Source: Ruminococcus gauvreauii
GTDB taxonomy: Bacteria > Bacillota > Clostridia > Lachnospirales > Lachnospiraceae
DNA length: 64,000 nucleotides
Assembly: GCF_025151995.1 (NCBI RefSeq)
Contig: NZ_CP102290.1
Span: 3,658,001 to 3,722,000 of the forward strand
Direction of reading: 5' to 3'
The stretch's first letter is position 1. Each line of letters opens with the position of its first letter. Below are positions 23,819 to 32,731 of this stretch, in pieces. Under the pieces are notes generated by a model, which saw only the letters and a program-made list of their open reading frames with translations, did no database searches and was not told the DNA's origin. A program made the position numbers and the translations under genes.

Positions 23819-24343
23819 ATGAAGAAAATAGAAGATTATGTCCGAAATATACCTGATTTTCCTGAACCGGGAATCATTTTCCGGGATGTCACCAGCATAC
23901 TGCAGGACGCTGACGGACTGCACCTGGCGATCGATTCCATGCAGGATTGCATCAGCGGACTTGACTTTGATATTGTAGCGGGCACAGAGTCCAGGGGTTT
24001 TATCTTTGGAGTGCCGATTGCGTATAATCTGCATAAACCGTTCATTCCGATCCGGAAAAAGGGAAAGCTCCCATGTGAAACAATTGAGCAGAGCTATGAC
24101 CTGGAGTATGGAAGCGCAGTGATTGAGATGCACAGGGATTCCATTCTGCCGGGACAGCGTGTCGTGATCATCGATGATCTGATCGCAACGGGCGGTACGG
24201 TGGAGGCTTGCGCCAGGATGATCGAATCGCTGGGCGGACATGTGGAAAAGATCGTATTTCTGATGGAACTGGCCGGGTTAAAAGGCAGAGAACGGCTGAA
24301 GGAATACGATGTGGAATCCATAATCTGCTATGATGGAAAATAA
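23819..24343 (+). CDS. apt: Adenine phosphoribosyltransferase
   Basis: A 174-residue purine salvage enzyme converting adenine and PRPP to AMP. It shows the family N-terminus YVRNIPDFPEPGIIFRDVTS, the base-contacting GTESRGFIFG segment, and the PRPP-binding motif VVIIDDLIATGGT (about 118-130). ATG 23819 is preferred over one at 23786: GGAGG lies just upstream at 23805-23809 and the upstream part is not conserved. The gene lies 20 bases before rel, a pairing common in Firmicutes that puts purine salvage beside (p)ppGpp metabolism. Confidence 0.95.
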   Translation: MKKIEDYVRNIPDFPEPGIIFRDVTSILQDADGLHLAIDSMQDCISGLDFDIVAGTESRGFIFGVPIAYNLHKPFIPIRKKGKLPCETIEQSYDLEYGSAVIEMHRDSILPGQRVVIIDDLIATGGTVEACARMIESLGGHVEKIVFLMELAGLKGRERLKEYDVESIICYDGK

Positions 24344-24362
24344 CAGGCAAAGAGGGATAGAT

Positions 24363-26672
24363 ATGGGTGGAGAAAACGCACAGGTTCAGGATGAACATGC
24401 AAACATACAGAACATCCGTGAGGTTGAAAAAAGTGTGAAAGCCATGGATGATTTTACGAGCCCTTCAATACTTTATGAAGAGCTTATTTCGAGTGTGAAA
24501 AAATATCATCCGTCTGACAGCGTTCACATGATTGAAAAAGCTTATCAGATCGCTGATAAGGCACATGACGGGCAGGTCCGGAAATCAGGCGAACCTTATA
24601 TTATCCATCCGCTGTGTGTTGCAATCATACTGGCCGATCTGGAGCTTGACAAGGAGACAATCATTTCAGGGATCCTGCATGACGTGCTGGAAGATACGGT
24701 GATGACTTACAAAGAACTGGAAGAAATCTTCGGTTCGGAGGTAGCACTTCTCGTAGACGGCGTTACAAAGCTGGGTCAGCTGAATTATTCAAAAGATAAG
24801 CTGGAGGTACAGGCGGAGAATCTCAGAAAAATGTTTCTGGCCATGGCGAAGGATATTCGTGTGATACTGATCAAACTGGCTGACCGGCTGCACAACATGC
24901 GGACACTGAAATACATGCCGGAGAAGAAACAGAAGGATAAGGCGCGGGAGACGATGGATATCTATGCTCCCATCGCTCAGCGCCTGGGTATATCAAAGAT
25001 TAAAATAGAACTGGATGACCTGTCGCTGAAGTATCTCCAGCCGGAGGTTTATTATGATCTCGTTGACAAGATTGCAGTCCGCAAGAGTGAGCGGGAGGCA
25101 TTTGTGTCTAAGATCGTATCGGAAGTGCAGTCCCACATGGAAAAGGCAAAGATTACGGCTGAAGTGGACGGAAGGGTGAAGCATTTCTTCAGCATCTACA
25201 AGAAAATGGTCAATCAAGGGAAAACGCTGGATCAGATATACGATCTGTTTGCGGTCCGTATCATCGTAGATACGGTGAAAGACTGCTACGCGGCACTCGG
25301 AATCATTCACGAGATGTATAAGCCGATTCCGGGGCGTTTCAAGGATTACATCGCAATGCCGAAGCCGAATATGTACCAGTCTCTGCATACGACGCTGATC
25401 GGACCTCAGGGACAGCCGTTCGAGATTCAGATCCGTACATTCGAGATGCATAAGACGGCGGAATACGGGATTGCCGCTCACTGGAAATATAAAGAGGCGT
25501 CTGACGGCAAGAAGACGGATGCTCAGAAAGAGGAAGAAAAGCTGAGCTGGCTGCGCCAGATCCTGGAGTGGCAGCGGGATATGTCGGATAATAAAGAGTT
25601 TCTGAGTCTTTTAAAGAGTGACTTGGATCTGTTTGCGGACAATGTCTACTGCTTCAGTCCGGCCGGTGATGTCAAGACGCTTCCCGCCGGTTCCACGCCA
25701 ATTGATTTTGCATACAGTGTGCACAGCGCCGTCGGCAATAAGATGGTCGGTGCAAGGGTAAACGGAAAGCTGATGCCGATCGAGTATGTGATCCAGAACG
25801 GGGATCGTGTGGAGATCATCACCTCACAGAATTCAAAGGGTCCCAGCCGCGACTGGCTGAAGATTGTCAAGAGTACACAGGCGAAGAATAAGATCAATCA
25901 GTGGTTCCGCCAGGAACTGAAGGAAGATAATATTCTCAAGGGAAAAGAAATGCTGGCGCAGTATGCGAAGGAGAAGAACAAGGCGCTGTCCAGCTATCTG
26001 AAGATGGAGTATCAGGAGCCGGTGATGCGAAAGTACGGTTTCCGCGACTGGGACTCTGTACTGGCAGCAATCGGTCACGGCGGCCTCAAAGAAGGCCAGG
26101 TACTGAATAAACTGGTAGAAAGTTATGACAAGGCACATAAATCGGAGATTACAGATAAGACGATACTTGAGGCAAAAGCGGAGGCAAAGGATAAGCTTCA
26201 TGTGGGAAAATCCCCGCAGGGCAGCATTATCGTCAAGGGAATTCACGATGTGGCAGTCCGTTTCGCCAAGTGCTGTAATCCGATCCCGGGAGATGAGATC
26301 GTCGGCTATGTGACGCGGGGCCGCGGCGTTACCGTACACCGCACAGACTGTGTCAATATTATCCATATGGATGAGACTGAGAGGATCCGTCTGATCGATG
26401 CGGAGTGGCAGGGCAGTGAAATTCCGGATCAGTTATTTACGGCGGAGATCAATGTCTATGCAAATAACAGAACGGGACTTCTGGTGGATATCTCGAAACT
26501 GTTCACGGAGCGGAAGATCGATATTGCATCAATCAATGTGAGGACCAGCAAGCAGGGGACTGCCACTATTTCCATGTCGTTTGACGTACACAGTATCGAG
26601 GAACTGAACCAGCTCGTGAATAAACTGCAGCAGGTAGAAAGCGTACTTGACATAGAACGAACAACCGGATGA
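24363..26672 (+). CDS. rel: Bifunctional (p)ppGpp synthetase/hydrolase (Rel/RelA/SpoT)
   Basis: A 769-residue stringent-response enzyme. An HD hydrolase domain (SGILHDVLEDT near 105 and the LIKLADRLHNMRTL segment) is followed by a synthetase domain with GRFKDYIAMPKPNMYQSLHT, a TGS domain (about 440-500, VYCFSPAGDVKTLPAGST), a zinc-finger/helical region (RFAKCCNPIPGDEI) and a C-terminal ACT domain (about 690-769). Both the HD and synthetase motifs look intact, so it should both make and degrade the alarmone. ATG 24363 has AGAGGG 7 bases upstream; an earlier ATG overlaps apt without a ribosome binding site. A repeat region follows its stop. Confidence 0.95.
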   Translation: MGGENAQVQDEHANIQNIREVEKSVKAMDDFTSPSILYEELISSVKKYHPSDSVHMIEKAYQIADKAHDGQVRKSGEPYIIHPLCVAIILADLELDKETIISGILHDVLEDTVMTYKELEEIFGSEVALLVDGVTKLGQLNYSKDKLEVQAENLRKMFLAMAKDIRVILIKLADRLHNMRTLKYMPEKKQKDKARETMDIYAPIAQRLGISKIKIELDDLSLKYLQPEVYYDLVDKIAVRKSEREAFVSKIVSEVQSHMEKAKITAEVDGRVKHFFSIYKKMVNQGKTLDQIYDLFAVRIIVDTVKDCYAALGIIHEMYKPIPGRFKDYIAMPKPNMYQSLHTTLIGPQGQPFEIQIRTFEMHKTAEYGIAAHWKYKEASDGKKTDAQKEEEKLSWLRQILEWQRDMSDNKEFLSLLKSDLDLFADNVYCFSPAGDVKTLPAGSTPIDFAYSVHSAVGNKMVGARVNGKLMPIEYVIQNGDRVEIITSQNSKGPSRDWLKIVKSTQAKNKINQWFRQELKEDNILKGKEMLAQYAKEKNKALSSYLKMEYQEPVMRKYGFRDWDSVLAAIGHGGLKEGQVLNKLVESYDKAHKSEITDKTILEAKAEAKDKLHVGKSPQGSIIVKGIHDVAVRFAKCCNPIPGDEIVGYVTRGRGVTVHRTDCVNIIHMDETERIRLIDAEWQGSEIPDQLFTAEINVYANNRTGLLVDISKLFTERKIDIASINVRTSKQGTATISMSFDVHSIEELNQLVNKLQQVESVLDIERTTG

Positions 26673-26879
26673 GGCCGAAAGCAACTTAGTGAACGCGAGC
26701 CACAGGTGAAGCGTGAACTTAGTGCGAGGCCCATCCCGAACCTTAGAGAGCGCAGTAAGCGCGAACTTAGTTGAGGGATGAATCCGATTTCATGCAACTT
26801 AGTGAACGCGAGCCACAGGCGAAGCGTGAGCTTAGTTGAGGGATGATACCTATATTAAAGAAACTTAGTGGAGGAAAAA
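26673..26879 (+). repeat. Intergenic repeat cluster with CTTAGT motifs
   Basis: The 209-base gap between rel and the MBL gene holds CTTAGT at 26685, 26718, 26766, 26798, 26831 and 26874, and CTTAGA at 26742. Two copies of a 33-35 base unit (26683-26717 and 26796-26830) contain GCGAGCCACAGG(T/C)GAAGCG flanked by ACGC and GCGT arms. GGATG/CATCC and CATCCC/GGGATG inverted pairs surround parts of it. No coding potential is seen. The last CTTAGT runs into the GTGGAGG ribosome binding site of the next gene. Confidence 0.7.
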
Positions 26880-26881
26880 CC

Positions 26882-27508
26882 ATGAACAAAGCAGTCATAC
26901 AGAATCTGATTCTGGGCCAGGTAGGAACGAACTGCCTGCTGATAAAAAACAGTGAGACCGGGGAGATGCTGATCGTAGATCCCGCGGACAGTGCCGGCAC
27001 GATTTCCCAGGCGGTGACAAAACTAAACGGTAATCCTGCAGCAGTGCTGCTGACGCACGGACATTTTGACCATATTCTGGCGGTGGATGATCTTCGGGAT
27101 CTCTATGAAATACCTGTCTATGCTTATGAAAAGGAGCAGGATGTACTGGAGGACTCGCTTCTGAATCTCTCAGCCGCCTGGGATCATGCGTTTACGACGA
27201 AGGCAGATGTATACGTGAAGGATAATGAGAAGCTTACATTGGCGGGATTTGAGATCACGGTGTTCTATACGCCCGGGCATACGCATGGCAGCTGCTGCTA
27301 TTATCTGGAGGAAGAAAAGATACTGGTGAGCGGAGACACACTGTTTGCAGGCTCTGTCGGAAGGATGGATTTTCCGACGTCCTGCGCGGCGGATATGAAC
27401 GCCAGCATCAAACGGCTTCTGAAGCTCCCGGAAGATGTTGAGGTCTGGCCGGGACACGAGCAGAGCACAACGATCGGACACGAAAAGAGGTATAATCCCT
27501 TTGCTTAA
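26882..27508 (+). CDS. MBL-fold metallo-hydrolase (glyoxalase II-like)
   Basis: A 208-residue metallo-beta-lactamase-fold hydrolase. The metal motif LLTHGHFDHILAV (about 57-69), a second His in YTPGHTHGSCCYY, the Asp in LVSGDTLFAGSVGR and the final His in VWPGHEQSTTIG are all present. The short length and the lack of a glyoxalase II C-terminal domain place it among YcbL-like thioesterases; the substrate is unknown. In clostridia this gene commonly lies between rel and hemZ. ATG 26882 has GTGGAGG upstream. Its end overlaps hemZ by 8 bases. Confidence 0.88.
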   Translation: MNKAVIQNLILGQVGTNCLLIKNSETGEMLIVDPADSAGTISQAVTKLNGNPAAVLLTHGHFDHILAVDDLRDLYEIPVYAYEKEQDVLEDSLLNLSAAWDHAFTTKADVYVKDNEKLTLAGFEITVFYTPGHTHGSCCYYLEEEKILVSGDTLFAGSVGRMDFPTSCAADMNASIKRLLKLPEDVEVWPGHEQSTTIGHEKRYNPFA

Positions 27509-28973
27509 CATAGGTATACAATTCTCGGAAAGAAATTTTGAATACGATGTGTATTCCCTGGTCCGCGCCTTTTACCCGGCGGGCAATGTACAGATGTACG
27601 TGCCGGGAGAAGAGGAACCGGCCGGGGAATTTGAATGTCTGATTGCACTTGGGTACCGCATCGACGGGATTGACTGCAGGATTTCCGTGAGCGGAGAGGA
27701 AAAGTTTTGCGGTAAGACAGACGTCGATTTTTATGAGAACCGCCCTGAGACAAAGAACCGCCTGAAACAGCTGGTCTACCGCGGGTTATCAGAGGTGAGT
27801 AATCGGACGCTCCCCTGGGGGACGCTTACGGGAATACGGCCTACGAAAATTCCCATGCATCTACTGGAAGAAGGATGGAAAAATCCGCAGATCGCAGAAT
27901 ACATGCGCAGTACGTATTACTCAGGTAATGAAAAAACGGCGCTGGCGATCGCGATCGCAAACAGGGAACGGGCGATTCTAAAGGATATTGACTATGAGAA
28001 TGGATACAGTCTGTATGTAGGAATTCCGTTCTGTCCGAGCATCTGTCTGTATTGTTCCTTCGGTTCCCATCCGCTTGCAAAATGGAGAGACAGGATGGAG
28101 GAATACCTGGATGCGCTGTTGAGAGAGATCTCTTTTGTGGGCCGGGAATTCTGCGATAAAAAGCTGAATACCGTATATATCGGGGGAGGAACACCGACGA
28201 CGCTGGAACCAGAACAGATGAGAAGACTGCTGCGTCATATCACAGAATGTTTTGATCTTCAGGATCTGCAGGAGTTTACTGTCGAGGCAGGGCGTCCGGA
28301 CAGTATCACGGAGGAAAAACTGATGGTGCTTCGGGAGTTTCCGGTGAACCGCATTTCCATCAATCCTCAGACGATGCATCAAAAGACGCTTGATCTTATC
28401 GGGAGAGGCCATACGGTGGAACAGGTCAGAGACGCGTTCGTACTCGCGAGGAAACTGTCCTTCGACAATATCAATATGGATCTGATTATCGGGCTGCCGG
28501 GTGAGGGGAAGGCTGAGGTAAAGGAGACGCTCCGTGAGATCGAATCACTGCATCCGGACAGCATCACCGTACATTCCCTCTCGCTGAAGAGGGCGACCAG
28601 GCTGCATTTGTTTAAGGATCAATACGAGGAGATATCTTTCGAGAACAGCCAGGAAATTATGGAAATGGCGGAAAAATCTGCAGGAAGCCTTGATATGTAT
28701 CCCTATTATCTGTACCGTCAGAAGAATATTGCCGGAAATTTTGAAAATGTAGGGTACGCAAAGGTTGACAAAGCGGGAATTTACAATATACTGATTATGG
28801 AAGAGAAACAATCAATCCTGGCTGTGGGAGCGGGAGCTTCAACGAAACTGGTCTTTGACCACGGCCGCAGGATTGAACGCGTGGAAAATGTGAAAGATGT
28901 CACCCATTATATTTCACGTATCGATGAGATGATTGAACGAAAGAAAACAGGGATAGAAAAGTGGTTGAAATAG
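27501..28973 (+). CDS. hemZ: Coproporphyrinogen dehydrogenase HemZ-type radical SAM protein
   Basis: A 490-residue radical SAM protein of the oxygen-independent coproporphyrinogen oxidase family. An N-terminal domain of about 160 residues precedes the cluster motif SLYVGIPFCPSICLYCSFGS, with the CxxxCxxC cysteines in PFCPSICLYC. It is followed by YIGGGTPTTLEPEQ and the INMDLIIGLPGE segment. Many HemZ/HemW-like proteins are not true coproporphyrinogen oxidases, so the reaction is inferred. The TTG at 27501 is preferred: AAAAGAGG is 10 bases upstream and the frame before it lies inside the MBL gene. The 3' end overlaps the HD-GYP gene by 13 bases. Confidence 0.87.
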   Translation: MLNIGIQFSERNFEYDVYSLVRAFYPAGNVQMYVPGEEEPAGEFECLIALGYRIDGIDCRISVSGEEKFCGKTDVDFYENRPETKNRLKQLVYRGLSEVSNRTLPWGTLTGIRPTKIPMHLLEEGWKNPQIAEYMRSTYYSGNEKTALAIAIANRERAILKDIDYENGYSLYVGIPFCPSICLYCSFGSHPLAKWRDRMEEYLDALLREISFVGREFCDKKLNTVYIGGGTPTTLEPEQMRRLLRHITECFDLQDLQEFTVEAGRPDSITEEKLMVLREFPVNRISINPQTMHQKTLDLIGRGHTVEQVRDAFVLARKLSFDNINMDLIIGLPGEGKAEVKETLREIESLHPDSITVHSLSLKRATRLHLFKDQYEEISFENSQEIMEMAEKSAGSLDMYPYYLYRQKNIAGNFENVGYAKVDKAGIYNILIMEEKQSILAVGAGASTKLVFDHGRRIERVENVKDVTHYISRIDEMIERKKTGIEKWLK

Positions 28974-29554
28974 ATAAGACGAAAAAGTATATCAATGAAA
29001 AACATCTTCTGACATATACACTGGATGATCAGGTCGTGCACGCCATGCTGGTCAGTAACCTTTCGTATTCGGTGGCAAGGGAGCTGGGACTTCCGGAAGA
29101 GACCTGCCAGTACCTCTTTGATGCGGGCATCCTGCATGATATCGGAAAGGAAAAGCTCGGGGCCTACATTTATGAGGAAGAGAGCAATCCGCTGATCGTA
29201 GAAGAAATGAAATACGTGCGTATGCATTCGACACTCGGGTATGAGATACTGAAGGAGCGCGGCTATCCGGATATCATTCTGCAGTCAGTGCTCCATCACC
29301 ATGAGAATATGGATGGGAGCGGTTACCCGGATAACCTCCGCGGGGAGGAGATTCCGTACGGCGCACGTATCATCCGCGTCTGCGATGTATTTGCGGCATT
29401 GATCTCGGACCGTCCGTATCGGAAATCATTTGACCAGGATACTGCGCTGGAACTGATGATTGAGGAAGTGAAGAACTTTGATATCAAGGTGTTCCTGGCA
29501 TTCCAGCGTGTCATTCATCAGAAAAACTACCAGGATCTGGCATTAGTAGAATAA
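28961..29554 (+). CDS. Stand-alone HD-GYP-type phosphohydrolase
   Basis: A 197-residue protein that is essentially one HD domain. HDIGKEKLG (about 61-69) supplies the HD pair, and VLHHHENMDGSGYP (about 109-122) matches the HD-GYP signature, followed by RIIRVCDVFAALISDRPYRK. HD-GYP proteins usually hydrolyse cyclic di-GMP or related cyclic dinucleotides and normally carry a sensor domain; this one has none. It starts with GTG inside hemZ (13-base overlap), so translation is probably coupled. The neighbouring hisS begins 15 bases later. Confidence 0.82.
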   Translation: MVEIDKTKKYINEKHLLTYTLDDQVVHAMLVSNLSYSVARELGLPEETCQYLFDAGILHDIGKEKLGAYIYEEESNPLIVEEMKYVRMHSTLGYEILKERGYPDIILQSVLHHHENMDGSGYPDNLRGEEIPYGARIIRVCDVFAALISDRPYRKSFDQDTALELMIEEVKNFDIKVFLAFQRVIHQKNYQDLALVE

Positions 29555-29569
29555 AAGGAGAGAAACATT

Positions 29570-30826
29570 ATGGCATTGAAGAAGAAACCGGTCACGGGCA
29601 TGAAGGATATCCTGCCGGCAGAGATGGCGATCCGCGATTATGTGATCCGCCTGATCAAGGAGACGTATGCGACATTTGGATTTTCGTCAATGGAGACGCC
29701 GTGCGTGGAACATATTGAGAATCTCTGCAGCAAACAGGGAGGGGAAAATGAAAAGCTGATCTTCAAGATCCTGAAGAGAGGAGAAAAGCTGAAAATCCAT
29801 GAGGCAAGGACAGAAAATGATCTTGTGGACGGTGGTCTGCGTTATGATCTGACCGTTCCGCTGTCCCGCTATTATGCGAATCATGCAAATGAGCTGCCCA
29901 GCCCGTTCAAGGCGCTTCAGATGGGAAATGTGTGGAGGGCGGACCGCCCGCAGCGCGGACGTTTCCGTCAGTTTATGCAGTGCGATATCGATATTCTGGG
30001 AGAGCCGACGATTCTGGCGGAGATCGAGCTGATCCTCGCAACGACGACACTGCTCGGGAAACTGGATTTCAAAAACTTTACGATCCGCATCAATGACCGA
30101 AGGATCTTAAAGGCGATGGCGGCGTACAGCGGATTTGCGCCCGAGACATTTGACACGGTATTTATCATTCTGGATAAGATGGACAAGATCGGGATGGACG
30201 GTGTCGCGCAGGAGCTTGCGAAGGAAGGCTTTGCACAGGAATCCATCGACAGATATCTTTCGATGTTCCGTGAGGTCACGGAAGGAATCGAAGGTGTGCG
30301 TTATCTGAGGGACAGACTGGATGGTGTGCTGGACGCGCAGTATGCGGACGACCTTGAGATGATCATGAAGAGTGTGGATGCGGTGAAAAATGCGGACTTT
30401 AAGATTGCATTTGATCCGACTCTGGTGCGCGGCATGTCTTATTATACCGGTCCGATCTTTGAGATTTCCATGGATGAGTTCGGAGGGTCTGTCGGCGGCG
30501 GCGGCCGTTACGATGAGATGATCGGTAAGTTTACGGGAAATGACACGAGCGCCTGCGGATTCTCTATCGGGTTTGAGCGTATTGTCATGCTGCTGCTGGA
30601 ACGCGGATACCAGGTGCCCGGGACTGCAGGGAAGACAGCGCTGCTGATCGAAAAAGGGATGCCGGCCGATAAACTGCTGGTCGTTCTGAACGAGGCGGAT
30701 AAGCTGAGGAGCGCCGGAACACAGGTGACGATCGCAGTGATGAAAAAAAATAAAAAGTTCCAGAAAGAACAGCTGACAGAAGAAGGATATGAGACATTCC
30801 AGGAATTTTTTATCGATAAAATGTAG
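29570..30826 (+). CDS. hisS: Histidyl-tRNA synthetase
   Basis: A 418-residue class II synthetase charging tRNA-His. Seen are the N-terminal KPVTGMKDILPAEM segment, motif 2 (GNVWRADRPQRGRFRQFMQCDIDI, read in parts), the histidine-binding loops and motif 3 GGGGRYDEMIG with GFSIGFERI. The C-terminal anticodon-binding domain follows from about 330. AAAGGAG lies before the ATG. It precedes aspS by 20 bases, the common Firmicute hisS-aspS pair. Confidence 0.95.
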   Translation: MALKKKPVTGMKDILPAEMAIRDYVIRLIKETYATFGFSSMETPCVEHIENLCSKQGGENEKLIFKILKRGEKLKIHEARTENDLVDGGLRYDLTVPLSRYYANHANELPSPFKALQMGNVWRADRPQRGRFRQFMQCDIDILGEPTILAEIELILATTTLLGKLDFKNFTIRINDRRILKAMAAYSGFAPETFDTVFIILDKMDKIGMDGVAQELAKEGFAQESIDRYLSMFREVTEGIEGVRYLRDRLDGVLDAQYADDLEMIMKSVDAVKNADFKIAFDPTLVRGMSYYTGPIFEISMDEFGGSVGGGGRYDEMIGKFTGNDTSACGFSIGFERIVMLLLERGYQVPGTAGKTALLIEKGMPADKLLVVLNEADKLRSAGTQVTIAVMKKNKKFQKEQLTEEGYETFQEFFIDKM

Positions 30827-30846
30827 AGCAGACGGAGGATTATGAA

Positions 30847-32652
30847 ATGGCAGAGTCAATGAAGGGACTGAAGCGGTCCCATCGCTGTACGGAAATTACG
30901 AGTGCCAATATCGGAGAGACAGTCACTCTGATGGGCTGGGTACAAAAGGGAAGAAATAAAGGCGGTATCGTATTTGTCGATCTGCGCGACAGAAGCGGCA
31001 TGATTCAGCTGATTTTTGAAAATGGAAGTATTGATGAGGAAGGATTTGAGAAAGCGGGACGGCTGCGAAGTGAATTTGTCATTGCGGTTGTCGGTAAAGT
31101 GGAAGCGCGTTCCGGAGCCGTCAATGAGAACCTGAAGACGGGTGATATCGAAATCCGCGTGAATACACTCAGGATTCTTTCGGAATCAGAGACACCGCCG
31201 TTCCCGATCGAGGAGAACAGCAAAACGAAGGAGGAGCTCCGGCTGAAATACCGTTCACTGGATCTTCGCAGACCTGATATTCAGAGGAATCTGATGATGC
31301 GATCTAAAGTCGCGATGCTGACCAGAGTGTTTCTGGAAAAGGAAGGTTTTCTGGAGATCGAGACGCCGATGCTCACAAAGAGTACGCCGGAAGGCGCGCG
31401 TGATTACCTCGTGCCGAGCCGTGTGCATCCGGGCAGCTTCTACGCCCTGCCGCAGTCTCCGCAGCTGTTCAAACAGCTGCTGATGTGCTCGGGCTATGAC
31501 CGTTACATCCAGATCGTGAAATGTTTCCGCGACGAGGACCTGCGTGCAGACCGTCAGCCGGAATTTACGCAGATCGATATGGAGCTTGCATTCGTAGATG
31601 TCGATGAGGTAATCGACGTCAATGAGCGGCTGCTTGCCCATCTGTTTCAGGAGGTGCTTGGAGTCGAGGTACAGCTGCCGATTCAGAGGATGACATGGCA
31701 GGAAGCCATGGACCGTTTCGGTTCCGACAAACCGGATCTGCGTTTCGGAATGGAATTACACGACGTCTCTACGACCGTCAAAGACTGTGAATTCGTGGTA
31801 TTTAAAAATGCACTGGATGCCGGCGGAAGCGTGCGCGGCATCAATGCCAAAGGACAGGGTGCGATGCCGAGAAAGAAAATTGACAAACTCGTCGATTTTG
31901 CGAAAGATTACGGCGCCCGGGGACTGGCTTATCTGGCGATAGGCGAAGACGGAAGCTACAAATCTTCTTTTGCGAAATTTATGAGGGAGGAAGAGCTGAA
32001 GGCCCTGTGTGATGCCATGCAGGCGGAGCCGGGCGACCTGCTTTTGTTTGCCGCGGATAAGAATAAGGTAGTCTGGGATGTGCTGGGTGCACTGCGCCTG
32101 GAGCTGGCGAAACAGATGGATCTGCTTGACAAAGAGGAATACCGTTTCGTATGGATCACGGAGTTTCCGTTGCTGGAATGGTCGGAGGAACAGAACCGCT
32201 ATATGGCAATGCACCATCCGTTCACCATGCCGATGGATGAAGATCTGCATCTGCTGGAAAGCGACCCGGGCGCTGTGCGCGCCAAAGCATATGATATCGT
32301 GCTGAACGGCACGGAGATCGGCGGAGGAAGTGTCAGAATCCATCAGAATGATATTCAGGTGAAAATGTTTGAGATGCTGGGATTCACGAAAGAGGAAGCG
32401 GCTGAACGCTTCGGCTTTTTGCTGACAGCGTTTAAATACGGTGTGCCGCCTCATGCAGGACTCGCATACGGACTGGATCGTCTCGTGATGCTGATGGCAA
32501 AAGAGGACAGTATCCGCGATGTCATCGCATTCCCGAAAGTCAAAGATGCTTCCTGCCTGATGTCAGAAGCGCCGGGAATGGTGGAGGAAAAACAGCTGGA
32601 GGAACTGTGCCTGAAAGTGGAGCTCCCGGAGAAAGAAACGCGCAGGGAATGA
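30847..32652 (+). CDS. aspS: Aspartyl-tRNA synthetase
   Basis: A 601-residue bacterial-type class IIb enzyme. An OB-fold anticodon domain (about 15-110, VTLMGWVQKGRNKGGIVFVD) is followed by the catalytic core with motif 2 (IVKCFRDEDLRADRQPEFTQ), a GAD insertion domain (about 290-420) and motif 3 (GLAYGLDRLVMLM). The full length with GAD marks the bacterial form. CGGAGG lies 7 bases before ATG 30847. A strong bidirectional terminator follows, closing the block that starts at apt. Confidence 0.95.
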   Translation: MAESMKGLKRSHRCTEITSANIGETVTLMGWVQKGRNKGGIVFVDLRDRSGMIQLIFENGSIDEEGFEKAGRLRSEFVIAVVGKVEARSGAVNENLKTGDIEIRVNTLRILSESETPPFPIEENSKTKEELRLKYRSLDLRRPDIQRNLMMRSKVAMLTRVFLEKEGFLEIETPMLTKSTPEGARDYLVPSRVHPGSFYALPQSPQLFKQLLMCSGYDRYIQIVKCFRDEDLRADRQPEFTQIDMELAFVDVDEVIDVNERLLAHLFQEVLGVEVQLPIQRMTWQEAMDRFGSDKPDLRFGMELHDVSTTVKDCEFVVFKNALDAGGSVRGINAKGQGAMPRKKIDKLVDFAKDYGARGLAYLAIGEDGSYKSSFAKFMREEELKALCDAMQAEPGDLLLFAADKNKVVWDVLGALRLELAKQMDLLDKEEYRFVWITEFPLLEWSEEQNRYMAMHHPFTMPMDEDLHLLESDPGAVRAKAYDIVLNGTEIGGGSVRIHQNDIQVKMFEMLGFTKEEAAERFGFLLTAFKYGVPPHAGLAYGLDRLVMLMAKEDSIRDVIAFPKVKDASCLMSEAPGMVEEKQLEELCLKVELPEKETRRE

Positions 32653-32691
32653 CAGGTACTGCATGCATCTGGAAGGAACGTTTCTGTAAAT

Positions 32692-32727
32692 AAACAAAAA
32701 GGACACCGGTAAGTGTCCTTTTTGTTT
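32692..32727. terminator. Bidirectional terminator between aspS and the lipoprotein gene
   Basis: A perfect 15-bp stem (32692-32706 with 32713-32727) whose arms are A-rich and T-rich gives a terminator in both directions, serving two convergent genes. Confidence 0.9.
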
Positions 32728-32731
32728 ACGG

